Shown: one piece after another, positions 36,238-45,346 of the stretch
Layout of the letters: every line of letters starts with the position of its first letter
How positions within the stretch are numbered: position 1 is the first letter of the stretch
DNA from: CAVYUC01 sp963816685
GTDB lineage: Bacteria > Bacteroidota > Bacteroidia > Bacteroidales > Prolixibacteraceae
DNA length: 64,000 nucleotides
Assembly (NCBI GenBank): GCA_963816685.1
Contig: CAWFMB010000018.1
Span: 62,001-126,000 of the forward strand
Reading direction: 5' to 3'
Made by a program: the position numbers and the translations under genes
The notes under the pieces: generated by a model
What the model was told of the DNA's origin: nothing
The model's database searches: none
What the model saw: the letters and a program-made list of their open reading frames with translations, nothing else

Positions 36238-37725
36238 ATGAAACAAGTATTGCTGTCTGTTATTGTTATTTGCTTTTCAGTTAACATTATTACTGCACAA
36301 GATAAAAAAGTCCTTACACTTTTTGATGTAATAAAGACTGCTTCGGTCCAGTCGCTTGATGCATTCCGGAATGAAAACATGTATCTTGCAAGTTATTGGG
36401 AATTCAGGTATTTTAAAGCCGAACGGCTGCCAACTCTGTCGCTTCAGGCAACGGCAATTGATTACAACCGCTCGATGCAAAAAGTTTACAACTACGATGA
36501 AAATCGCGACGAATACAAGCCGCGTGAAGATTTAAATTCGGATCTGGCATTGTTACTTAATCAAAATGTTGGATTAACAGGAGGACAATTGTTTGCCCGT
36601 TCGGAACTAAATTTATCTAAAAAACTTGGAAACGAACAAATTTCATCATACTCTTCCACCCCTTTCAGTATCGGTTATTCGCAACCAATTAACGGTTATA
36701 ACCGGTTAAAATGGACAGCTAAGATTGAACCACTTAAATTTGAAAAGGCAAAACGTAATTTTATTCAGTCGAAAGAAGAACTCGCCATTAAAGCAAACCG
36801 GCTTTTTTTCGATTTGGTGGATGCACAAATTGAAGTAAATATCTCCTTAACCAATTTATCAAATGCTGATACACTTTACCAGATTGGACTGGGCCGTTTT
36901 CAGGTGGGAACTGTAACTCAGGATGAATTGTTAAACCTCGAACTGAATTTCATGAATTCGAAACTTGCACTCACCCGCGCCAATCTTGGACTTGAACGGG
37001 CACGGGCAGAACTTAATTCATTCCTTGGTTTCGAAAAAGGAACAAAAATAGAATGCCTCATTCCGGTTGAACTTCCCGATATTCAAATTAATGCTTCGGA
37101 AGCTGTAGAATTGGCATTGGCAAATAATCCTGAAATGTTAAATCAGCAGCAGCGGCTTTTGGAAGAAGACAGAAAAGTAAATCAGGCTAAAAGTGAAAAT
37201 GGTGTAAGTGGTGATTTGTATGCACTTTACGGGCTAAATCAAAACTCAGAATTATTCAGCGAAGTGTATCAGGACCCACTGGACAGGCAACGTCTGCGAA
37301 TTGGTGTGGACATTCCGATTCTCGACTGGGGGCGAAGAAAAGGACAATTGTCGATGGCAAAGTCCAACCGCGAAGTCGTGCGGATAAGTGTGAACCAGGA
37401 AAAAATGGATTTTGAACAGGAAGTAATTATGAATGTCATGGAATTTAACCTGCAGCCGGAACAGGTGTTAAATACTGCAAAAGCCGACACCATCGCACAA
37501 CTTGGCTATGACGTAACGCAGCAACGGTTTTTAATCGGTAAAGTAGATGTTACAAAACTCAACCTCGCCCGTACCGATCAGGAAAAGGCCCGGCGTGCAT
37601 ATATAGAGGCGCTCCGCTCTTACTGGGAATATTATTTTAGCATCAGGCAACTAACACTCTATGACTTTATTGATGAAATCACATTATCTGAAGATTTCGA
37701 TCGTATTTTAGAGAACAACTTTTAA
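36238..37725 (+). CDS. TolC-family outer-membrane efflux protein
   Basis: 495 aa with a signal peptide ending NIITAQ. Two structural repeats of the outer-membrane factor fold are visible: the first contains FQVGTVTQDELLNLELNFMNSK (shown in part; about 220-240), the second RFLIGKVDVTKLNLARTDQEK (about 425-445), the mirrored helical-hairpin motifs of TolC-like proteins. It would form the trimeric duct through the outer membrane for the pump encoded here. It lies 17 bp after the permease and 10 bp before the second adaptor. Confidence 0.88.
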   Translation: MKQVLLSVIVICFSVNIITAQDKKVLTLFDVIKTASVQSLDAFRNENMYLASYWEFRYFKAERLPTLSLQATAIDYNRSMQKVYNYDENRDEYKPREDLNSDLALLLNQNVGLTGGQLFARSELNLSKKLGNEQISSYSSTPFSIGYSQPINGYNRLKWTAKIEPLKFEKAKRNFIQSKEELAIKANRLFFDLVDAQIEVNISLTNLSNADTLYQIGLGRFQVGTVTQDELLNLELNFMNSKLALTRANLGLERARAELNSFLGFEKGTKIECLIPVELPDIQINASEAVELALANNPEMLNQQQRLLEEDRKVNQAKSENGVSGDLYALYGLNQNSELFSEVYQDPLDRQRLRIGVDIPILDWGRRKGQLSMAKSNREVVRISVNQEKMDFEQEVIMNVMEFNLQPEQVLNTAKADTIAQLGYDVTQQRFLIGKVDVTKLNLARTDQEKARRAYIEALRSYWEYYFSIRQLTLYDFIDEITLSEDFDRILENNF

Positions 37726-37735
37726 AATTCCTTCC

Positions 37736-38986
37736 ATGTCAGCAAATAAAAAAAGGATTATATGGATATCGGCAGCCGCAGTTATTTTAATAACAGCCGG
37801 GATTTTAAGCCGTTCCACTCTCATTTCAGAAAAACATTATACAGTTAAATCAGGGCCCTTCGAGCTTTCCATCAATACAAAGGGCGAAATCCAGGGTAAA
37901 AATGCTGTGGTTATAAATTTACCGGACGAACTGAGACGCCGCGATCTCCATATCTACGAACTTCAGATTAAAGATATGGTACAGGAAGGTACTTCTGTTA
38001 AAAAGGGCGAATGGGTGGCAACACTCGATGCAGCATCAATAACAGAACAAATCCAGAATAACAAACAGGACATGGATCAGCGTCGGGCAGAACTCAACGA
38101 TGCAAAAATCGATTCTGCCATTCAGCTCACCAAACTGAGAGAAGAGCTTGAAGAATTTAAATACGACCTCGAATACAAAAAAATAGAACTGGAACAAGCA
38201 AAATATGAATCGCCGGCTTACCAACGAAAACAACAGGTCGAATTCAATAAAACCCTCCGGCAAATGGATAAAAAACGCAGGGATTATGAGCTAAGAAAGC
38301 TTGAATTAAAAATGAAAACGGGCCGGATTGAAGAGCGTTACAGGCGATTTTTGCGGCGCGATTCACTTTTAAAAGAGGGAGTTGTTGCAACGCGTGTTAC
38401 TGCACCTAAAGACGGCATGATTATGTATGCAAAATTGTGGGGAGGCCGTAAACTGCGGGTTGGCGATCAAATCAGTTTGTGGATGCCTACCATTGCAACA
38501 CTGCCCGATATGTCGGTACTGGTTTCGGAAACCTACATTCAGGAAATTGATGTTACAAAACTTGAAGTTGGCGATAGTGTGCAGGTGACTATTGACGCGC
38601 TGCCGGGAAAAATCTACAAGGGATTCGTATCAAAAATTGCAAATGTTGGCCAGGAAATACAGGGGTTCGATACAAAAGTGTTTCGTGTTTTTATTGATTT
38701 GGAAGAAAACGGTAAAGAAATAAAACCTGCAATGACCACCAACAACAGCATTATTGTTGAGCGTTATGAAAATGTACTAAAAATTCCACGGAAATGCCTT
38801 TTTAATTCAAATGAAGATTCATTTGTCTTTCTTAAAAAAGACAAAAAAATATGGAAGAAAAAAGTAATTCCCGGCACAGAAAACGAAATAGATGTAATTA
38901 TTACTTCCGGCCTGCAGGAGAATGATAAAATTTTATATTCAGCTCCCGAAAATGCTGATGAAATTGAATTCTACCTTGAAGGATAA
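37736..38986 (+). CDS. HlyD/MacA-like periplasmic adaptor (second)
   Basis: 416 aa, paralogue of the first adaptor of this operon. A membrane anchor (IIWISAAAVILITAGILS) is followed by GPFELSINTKGEIQG, a coiled coil (about 95-200, very charged), VTAPKDGMIMYAKLWGG, LWMPTIATLPDMSVLVSET and a barrel domain. It lacks the charged and Gly-rich C-terminal tail of the first adaptor. Two adaptors for one permease suggests a mixed adaptor ring or alternate partners. After its stop a weak hairpin (TGACA/TGTCA near 39012-39030) may end the operon. Confidence 0.88.
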   Translation: MSANKKRIIWISAAAVILITAGILSRSTLISEKHYTVKSGPFELSINTKGEIQGKNAVVINLPDELRRRDLHIYELQIKDMVQEGTSVKKGEWVATLDAASITEQIQNNKQDMDQRRAELNDAKIDSAIQLTKLREELEEFKYDLEYKKIELEQAKYESPAYQRKQQVEFNKTLRQMDKKRRDYELRKLELKMKTGRIEERYRRFLRRDSLLKEGVVATRVTAPKDGMIMYAKLWGGRKLRVGDQISLWMPTIATLPDMSVLVSETYIQEIDVTKLEVGDSVQVTIDALPGKIYKGFVSKIANVGQEIQGFDTKVFRVFIDLEENGKEIKPAMTTNNSIIVERYENVLKIPRKCLFNSNEDSFVFLKKDKKIWKKKVIPGTENEIDVIITSGLQENDKILYSAPENADEIEFYLEG

Positions 38987-39409
38987 TATGAATTTCCAAT
39001 ATTAAGTGCGGATTGACATTTTTATTGTCAGTTTCTTTAATATCATCTTTCACTTAATAACCAATCCAAAGGTTTTAGTAGCAATTTTACGTTTCCGCCG
39101 CAACAGTTCAATGCCACAAAGAACCACTAAACCGGCATATTGTTAAATCAACTCGTCCCGGTGACTCTTGTTTCTCAAACTCCCTTTCCTGTTCACAGTG
39201 CACAACATGAAGCAGCTTAAATCCGGATACCACCGGCAATTCATGTGTAAAAACTTCCATGGATAATAACCCGTGAAATTCATTTTCTCAACATAACAAG
39301 CTCCTTTCTCAGGGCCCTTGGGATTAAGTATAAACCTTAAATGTAAAATTATCAGGCAGCGAACTGACGCTTCTCTGGAATCATTTGTCAAACAGGTAAA
39401 AATGTCTGT

Positions 39410-39468
39410 AAGGTTTTGTCCCGTTTTTCACCATACTTCAATATACCTTCGCTATACCTTCGCTATCT
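39410..39468 (+). repeat. Interspersed element with 11-bp tandem repeats (copy 1)
   Basis: AAGGTTTTGTCCCGTTTTTC then ACCATACTTCAATATACC resembles, by eye, the reverse complement of 59806-59845 over about 40 nt. It is followed by two tandem 11-bp units TATACCTTCGC. Copy 2 also has two 11-bp tandem units close by, with a different sequence. Likely remains of a small dispersed element. Confidence 0.5.
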
Positions 39469-39479
39469 TTTCTTTGCAC

Positions 39480-39547
39480 TAAATTCGGACTAAATTCGGA
39501 CTAAATTCGCGAAATCGCGAATTTAGTCCGAATTTAGTCCGAATTTA
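39480..39547. repeat. Perfect 33-bp-arm palindrome
   Basis: The left arm 39480-39512 and right arm 39515-39547 are exact reverse complements separated by AA. Each arm is built from the 11-bp unit TAAATTCGGAC repeated twice plus TAAATTCGCGA. The structure could extrude as a cruciform or form a very stable RNA hairpin. It sits exactly where the group II intron-like reading frame ends. Confidence 0.95.
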
Positions 39548-39960
39548 ATACGAGTATAAGGTGTATTTAATATAGCGTTGATACGGTTGAAAACAGGAGA
39601 GGGAATAACCAGGAGTTCTTCTGCTAAGGCTCGTCTTTGTTGCCGCTCTTTATTTAATTGCCCCACCTGTCCTGCTTTTGCTCCGTTTATGTCTTCACAA
39701 TTTTCTGACGGGCGTACAGTATTCATATTTTGACCTATGAACAAATCCCTCTGATATGCTATATCTTGCCGGTGCTCCATAAAATAAAAGTTCTTACTGA
39801 CTGCTCCTTATATTAACCGATTCAGTCCTTCGCTTTGAGTTCAAGTTTGCTGATGGCTTCTTTCAGATTAGGTCACCCCTGACACTTGCCAGTCGCTAAT
39901 GTTTCCTTTCAACCCGGCACATACAGATACTTACACTCTGCTCGTTTATTATCATGCCCG
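39523..39960 (-). mobile_element. Probable truncated group II intron (5' RNA part plus start of maturase)
   Basis: Read on the minus strand, 39960 to about 39790 is structured, non-coding DNA (for example GTGCCGGGTTGAAAGGAAAC, GACCTAATCTGAAAGAAGCC, GGACTGAATCGG) of the style found in group II intron domain I. It leads to an ATG at 39780 and an 85-codon frame beginning MEHRQDIAYQRDLF and containing GQVGQLNKERQQRRALAEEL, which resembles the N-terminal leader of intron-encoded reverse transcriptase/maturases. The frame then diverges and ends in the palindrome at 39480-39547, before any reverse-transcriptase motif. Recognition is from memory of such leaders, not an alignment. The remaining part of this 1-kb gap (38987-39409) shows no gene. 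Confidence 0.42.
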
Positions 39961-39966
39961 ACATAC

Positions 39967-39994
39967 TAAAAAAGGCTGCCCCAACGGACAGCCT
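39967..39994 (-). terminator. Terminator after susCD
   Basis: On the minus strand AGGCTGTCCGTTGGGGCAGC then CTTTTTT: stem AGGCTG/CAGCCT plus further pairs, and a T-run, 30 bp after the susD-like stop. Strong intrinsic terminator. Confidence 0.8.
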
Positions 39995-40023
39995 CTCATG
40001 TTTTTTTATAAAAGCCTGAACTT

Positions 40024-41778
40024 TTAATATGTAGCTTTTGAAAAGCCGGTAAAGCTTTTATTTATTTTTTTGTATGAATCAGTTTTATTTGCCGATTTAA
40101 TCAATGCTGATTTCACCGGATCACTGACAGGTAAAGTTCCCATCTGGTTGTTTTCTGCATCAGAAATACCTTCATTAGCCTGAATTTCTTCACGCGGAAT
40201 TGGCCACAACATGTATGGAGTTTCTGAAGGAATGTTGAAAATAGCCTGCGCACCAAAACTGGTTACGCCGTCTTCTTTTCTTATAACTGGTTTTTTCAGT
40301 CTCATAATGTCGAACCATGCAATTCCTTCGCCCCAGAATTCAATCCTGCGCTGCAACCACACTTCATTCTGTAATTCTTCGGCAGATGAAGCAGTACTTA
40401 CAAATTCAGGATCGCGATACGTAGTTACAAAATTCTCAAGAATCGCTTTTCCTTCTGCAACCTGACCAGCCATTGCTTTAGCTTCGGCCATAATCAGGTA
40501 CATTTCTTCGGCACGCATCAGCGGGAAATCAGTGGAGTTGTTCGGATCCAACGGATTTTTATTTTCCGGAGCAAATTTTACATGAGTATAAGGTTCCATA
40601 CCCATAGCTGCCCAAAATGGTCCGTATTCTTCTGCATCATAAGGTTCGCCATACCATTCGTTAAATAACGCATCATTGGTACCATTTTGTTCGTATATGT
40701 CAAGTAACGGTGAAGTATAATCTTCATCCAGCCACCAGCCTTTACGGACATCACTTTCGGGGATTTGGTCATAAAGCAGCACACTGACTTTCTTCCATGT
40801 ACCAACAATCGTTGTATAACCGCCGTAACCAAACGGGAAGGATGTAAACATAGACGTAAAATTGGCAATACCGGTTTGAACAGCATCGTCTTCAGGAGTG
40901 ATTGGAATTCCCCAAAGAACACCAGGAACATTTACATTTTCGAAAGTTGGTTCTGAAACCCGCTCCATTGAGAAAGGTTGTTCACCGCTAAGCTGCAAGG
41001 CCATTTCTGCGTCGCTTGCAGCAGCAGCCCAATTTTGCATCACTAGGTTTACCCGGGCTCTCAAACCGTAAGCAACAGCCTGATCAATATACGATTTATC
41101 ACTCCTTGTTGAACCATCAAGCAACTCAACAGCCCTGTCAAGGTCAGATAAAATCTGATCGTATATGGCCTGAACAGATGCTCTTGGATTGTTATTGATT
41201 TGTTCGAGTGGTGTATCATCCAAAACCAGCGGAACTGCAGGAGCATCTTCATGGCCTTTATAAGTAAACTGGTACAACTGCACAAGATTAAAATAATCAA
41301 ATGCACGAACCGCAAGGGCTTGTCCCAAATAACTTTTAGCAATGCGATCTTCAGGCTCTGCAGGAACTTTATTGATTACAGAGTTTGCCATCATGATTTG
41401 TTTATAGAAAATATTCCAAATAACGCGTGGAGCTCTGTAAGTATAATTGCGGTCGGTAAAATCCTGTTCGCCGCTAAACCAGTTGTAACCGGTTACATCG
41501 CCAACAACATCCTGTCCGTTATGTTCGAGTTTAACCGCAATTCCGGGAAAACCGAAATCTTCCTGGTTGCCACCGCCTGCTCCGTAAGCTTTCATTATTG
41601 AATAAAGACCATTAATCTCAGCCTGGAGTTTGCTTGCATCTTTTGCAATTACATCCTTCACCTGATCTTCTGTGAGTATTTCACCATCAGGATTGGTATC
41701 CAGATAATCCTCGCAATTTGTAAACATCAGCGAGATTACCAGTGCCAACGGAATTATTAAATATTTTTTCATATTCAT
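40024..41778 (-). CDS. SusD/RagB-family glycan-binding lipoprotein
   Basis: 584 aa. A lipoprotein signal ends MFTNC (Cys22) followed by EDYLDTNPDG, the standard SusD N-terminus. TPR-like helices (DIAKSYLGQALAVRAFDYFNLVQLY in part, about 140-165) and the C-terminal SusD block with QRRIEFWGEGIAWFDIMRLK (about 470-490) and YMLWPIPREEIQAN are present. It caps the SusC-like transporter and binds the substrate, often a glycan, at the cell surface. No glycoside hydrolase, regulator or sigma factor is adjacent, so the substrate is unknown. It lies 16 bp after the susC-like gene and ends at a strong terminator. Confidence 0.95.
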   Translation of the reverse strand: MNMKKYLIIPLALVISLMFTNCEDYLDTNPDGEILTEDQVKDVIAKDASKLQAEINGLYSIMKAYGAGGGNQEDFGFPGIAVKLEHNGQDVVGDVTGYNWFSGEQDFTDRNYTYRAPRVIWNIFYKQIMMANSVINKVPAEPEDRIAKSYLGQALAVRAFDYFNLVQLYQFTYKGHEDAPAVPLVLDDTPLEQINNNPRASVQAIYDQILSDLDRAVELLDGSTRSDKSYIDQAVAYGLRARVNLVMQNWAAAASDAEMALQLSGEQPFSMERVSEPTFENVNVPGVLWGIPITPEDDAVQTGIANFTSMFTSFPFGYGGYTTIVGTWKKVSVLLYDQIPESDVRKGWWLDEDYTSPLLDIYEQNGTNDALFNEWYGEPYDAEEYGPFWAAMGMEPYTHVKFAPENKNPLDPNNSTDFPLMRAEEMYLIMAEAKAMAGQVAEGKAILENFVTTYRDPEFVSTASSAEELQNEVWLQRRIEFWGEGIAWFDIMRLKKPVIRKEDGVTSFGAQAIFNIPSETPYMLWPIPREEIQANEGISDAENNQMGTLPVSDPVKSALIKSANKTDSYKKINKSFTGFSKATY

Positions 41779-41794
41779 TTAATTTTTTTAATTT

Positions 41795-44700
41795 CTAAAA
41801 TTGAAGCTTTAACCCGGCAGAAATTGTACGGATGGGTGAATAAATAAAATCGGTAGTACCATTGAAGCTTTGACGCGGGTCAAGACCTTTTCGTTGTGAG
41901 AAGAGTGCTACATTATCGGCGACTGCAAATATTCTTACAGTTGATACATGCCAGTCATTGGTCAAACTTTTTGGTAGAGTATAACCTAAAGTAATGTTAT
42001 TAATATTCAGATAAGTCGCTGAAGTAATAAAACGACTTGAAGTTGAATTAATGTCTTTTCCGGAGTAATCGACCATAGGAACATCTGTATCTGTATTTTC
42101 CGGAGTCCATGAATTCAGGATATCCAGGTGCCAGTTCGATCCTGCTTCGGCAGCCGGACCACCATGCATCAGATTCTGATATGCATAGTCGAATACCTGA
42201 CCGCCCAGCTGGTAAGAAACAAGAATGGAGAAATCGAATCCGTATGCCATCAAAGAAGTATTTGCCCCACCTTGCAAATCAGGAAGCGATGTTCCAAAAT
42301 TTGCACTGTTTGCCTGTTGCGAAGCGACAGCGTAATCGGTAGTTGTTCCGTATGTTCCGTCTTCGTTTGTAGTTCGCCATATCTGAAAACCGGTTTCTTT
42401 TTCTACTCCTTCAAAAACAGGGTACCACATGTCGTAAATACTTCCGCCAACTTTTAATATTCTTCGTCCTGTAATATAACCTTCAGGATCGGAGAATTCA
42501 GGTGGCAGGGAAAGAATTTCGTTTTTATAATGAGTTCCATTCACAGAAACAGTCCATTCAAGTTGACTTGTTCTGATGATTGAACCAGTCAGTTCGATTT
42601 CTACACCCATATTGCGCATTGACCCAATATTATCAGGATATGAAGAATAACCTGCAGAAGGTGCAACGGGGCGGTAAAACAACATATCCTCCACTCTTCT
42701 GTTGAAGAATTCAGCAGAACCACTTAATTTTCCATGCAGGAAAGCAAAGTCAAAACCTGTGTTAAGGTTGTAACTTGTTTCCCAGGTAATGTTACGGTTT
42801 CCTTTATAATACAATTCTGTTGCAAAATTATCGTTTGAGTTTTTTACTTCATACTGATCCAGGTAGGTATAGTAGTTCTGGGTTCCATCGCTGTAAAGCA
42901 ATGCATCATTTCCCTGGGAACCATAACTGAATTTAAATTTCAACATATCAATCCATGTTGCACCCGACATGAAGGCTTCCCTGTTCATTAACCATGAAGC
43001 ACCAACTGACCAAAAGTTACCCCACCTTAAATCGGGGGCAAAACGTGATGAACCATCACGGCGGTAACTTGCCGAGAAATAATATTTTTCGCGGAAATTA
43101 TATTTTAACCTGCTCAAATAACCTTCAACAAAATAGTTATCGCCTGATGAATAAACTGCAGGCTTAACGATTGCATTTGAAATTTCTTCACTTTCCGGAT
43201 CATAGAGGTTGTATTTTATTCCTGAAAGAGAATTCCAGCTCCTGTCGTAAGTTTCGTGCCCGAGTAAAACATCGAGTGCATGTTCTCCCCACACATTTTT
43301 ATAGGTAAGTAATTGCTGCAGGTTGAGTGCCGCTGTATTTGAATTACTTCGGTAAATACTTCCACCAAAATCGGCACTTTGACCATAATATGCATTTCCT
43401 TTATCAAGATAACGTGTATTATCGACATCATAACCTACATTTAAAAGAAGGTTTACATTGTTTGTAATGTCAATATCCAAAAATGCCCTGGAAGTAAGGA
43501 TGTCAGATTTATACTGTTGCTTGTCAAGCATAAGATCTGAAGCAGGGTTGGCAATAGCCATTACCGGACGGGTCAGGCCGGGGTATTCGCCTGTTCCGTA
43601 ATCGTAAAGTGTGTGTCCCTGATCGTCAACAATAATATCGCCATTTTTATCTCTTACATACAAAGGATAAATAGGAGCAACTGTACGGCTTACATAAAAA
43701 ATATTCTTGGAGCTTAATCCATCCTGATCTGAAGGATAGTTGTTTGTATAATTTGTATAAGCAAGATTCGCTCCGATTTTCAGCCATTCACGCGCCTGGT
43801 AGTCACCGTTTAAACGTGTTGTTAAGCGGTCGAAACTTGAATTGGAGATAATTCCGTTGTCTTCAAGATAATTGGTAGAAAAGAAAAGGTTCATATTTTC
43901 GTCGCCACCACTGATTGAGAAGTTATATTCCTGGCGGGTATTTGAATCACCAAAAAGTTCATCGTACCAGTTGTCGTTTGTCAAATAATATTTGTCTGCC
44001 CATACGCGGCCTAAAGTTGCATTCGGATTGATTTTACCATTCTGTCCTATGAGCAATTCACCTTGTGGAACATTATAGATGTTATATTCCAACCCCTGAT
44101 CGCCCAATAAAATACCATTTGCATAAGTATTGGCTTCTGCCGGTGCCATATCTCCTTTAATGGCTGAATTGTATATGCCTTCATAGTATTTTTCGTAATA
44201 CATTGCAGGGTTGGTCATAATATCATACTCAGGAACCGCCCTTTGATTCACACCGATTTTTGCATCAAATGTAATAACAGCTTTCCCTGTACGGCCTTTT
44301 TTAGTGGTAATCAAAATAACACCGTTTGCACCTCGTGCACCATACAATGCATTGGAAGCAGCATCTTTCAGAATGGTAATTGAAGAGATATCCTGGCTGC
44401 TGATTGCAGATATATCTCCATCATAAGGTACACCATCCACTACATATAAAGGTGCACTTGATGCTGACATAGAGCCCATTCCCCGGATGCGGATGCTGGC
44501 GGAAGAACCTGGCTGCCCGGTGTTGCTGGTTGCCTGAACACCAGCAGCAATTCCTGACAATGCATTTGAAACATTCGACACAAGACGTTTTTCAAGTTCA
44601 TCGCCTTTAACTTCACTTGCCGAACCTGTAAAAGTTTCTTTGGTGGCTTCACCATAAGCAACAACCATTACTTCATCAACACCAATAAAATCGGCTTCCA

Positions 44701-44983
44701 GTTCTGCATTTATTTCAGTACCTGTAATCGGTAATTCGGTAGTTTTCATTCCCACAAAAGAGAAAACTACAGTTTTTGCATCAGCCGGAACCTCCAATTG
44801 ATAATAACCATCAATATTGGTTACTGTGCCAAGAGTTGTTCCTTTTACCACTACAGATACACCAGGTATTCCCGTGCCGTCTTCAGCGCTTGTAACAGTA
44901 CCGGAGAGACTCTTTACCTGGGCACCAACAAATTGCATCCCTATGATAAGGATGCCTAACATAAACAGTACAATTTTTTTCAT
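41795..44983 (-). CDS. SusC/RagA-family TonB-linked outer-membrane transporter
   Basis: 1062 aa. A signal peptide (to about residue 21, FVGAQ) is followed by a carboxypeptidase-D-like DUF4480 module (LSGTVTSAEDGTGIPGVSVV, about 26-100). The TonB box area contains DEVMVVAYGEATKE, followed by the plug domain with the SusC signature LYVVDGVPYDGDI, SSITILKDAASNALYGARG and NGVILITTKKG. A 22-strand barrel follows, ending ISAGLKLQF. It imports large oligomers with energy from TonB, together with the adjacent SusD-like lid. A -7 box candidate lies at 45193-45200. No anti-sigma or sigma gene is next to it. Confidence 0.96.
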   Translation of the reverse strand: MKKIVLFMLGILIIGMQFVGAQVKSLSGTVTSAEDGTGIPGVSVVVKGTTLGTVTNIDGYYQLEVPADAKTVVFSFVGMKTTELPITGTEINAELEADFIGVDEVMVVAYGEATKETFTGSASEVKGDELEKRLVSNVSNALSGIAAGVQATSNTGQPGSSASIRIRGMGSMSASSAPLYVVDGVPYDGDISAISSQDISSITILKDAASNALYGARGANGVILITTKKGRTGKAVITFDAKIGVNQRAVPEYDIMTNPAMYYEKYYEGIYNSAIKGDMAPAEANTYANGILLGDQGLEYNIYNVPQGELLIGQNGKINPNATLGRVWADKYYLTNDNWYDELFGDSNTRQEYNFSISGGDENMNLFFSTNYLEDNGIISNSSFDRLTTRLNGDYQAREWLKIGANLAYTNYTNNYPSDQDGLSSKNIFYVSRTVAPIYPLYVRDKNGDIIVDDQGHTLYDYGTGEYPGLTRPVMAIANPASDLMLDKQQYKSDILTSRAFLDIDITNNVNLLLNVGYDVDNTRYLDKGNAYYGQSADFGGSIYRSNSNTAALNLQQLLTYKNVWGEHALDVLLGHETYDRSWNSLSGIKYNLYDPESEEISNAIVKPAVYSSGDNYFVEGYLSRLKYNFREKYYFSASYRRDGSSRFAPDLRWGNFWSVGASWLMNREAFMSGATWIDMLKFKFSYGSQGNDALLYSDGTQNYYTYLDQYEVKNSNDNFATELYYKGNRNITWETSYNLNTGFDFAFLHGKLSGSAEFFNRRVEDMLFYRPVAPSAGYSSYPDNIGSMRNMGVEIELTGSIIRTSQLEWTVSVNGTHYKNEILSLPPEFSDPEGYITGRRILKVGGSIYDMWYPVFEGVEKETGFQIWRTTNEDGTYGTTTDYAVASQQANSANFGTSLPDLQGGANTSLMAYGFDFSILVSYQLGGQVFDYAYQNLMHGGPAAEAGSNWHLDILNSWTPENTDTDVPMVDYSGKDINSTSSRFITSATYLNINNITLGYTLPKSLTNDWHVSTVRIFAVADNVALFSQRKGLDPRQSFNGTTDFIYSPIRTISAGLKLQF

Positions 44984-45192
44984 AGAAAGTAATTTTCAAT
45001 TATCATCAAAAAAATAGCAATTAGTAAATTCAGTATCCATCAATTATGTATAGCGACAATTTAAGTAACCTGTTTTTTAAAAAGCTAAAAAAAACCAATG
45101 CAGAGTTGATGTTCAAATTAAAACAGGCATCAAATAAAATAAAATTTTAGTACTATTAGTGGGAAATGCTTAAAAATTTTCACTTTCATTAA

Positions 45193-45200
45193 CAAATTTA
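45193..45200 (-). promoter_or_regulatory. Candidate -7 box upstream of the susC-like gene
   Basis: TAAATTTG on the minus strand fits TAnnTTTG. It would give a leader of about 200 nt, long enough for RNA control, but no clear -33 element was found. The 363-bp gap 44984-45346 otherwise holds only AT-rich sequence. Confidence 0.3.
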
Positions 45201-45346
45201 TATGCACAAATAGTCTTTACTGAATACAATATTTTGTTAAGTTATCAGATATAAAAATTAATTTTGGTTTTTACAGATGTTAAAGTTTTGCTGTTTAATG
45301 CAGGTCATCTGTATTTTTCATTGTACTGACTAAAAGTTATTATTAA

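Noticed and set aside
39143..39391. 82-aa minus-strand frame in the susCD-downstream gap
   Set aside because: No recognisable domain, biased Cys/Trp-rich composition and no start signals; judged chance.
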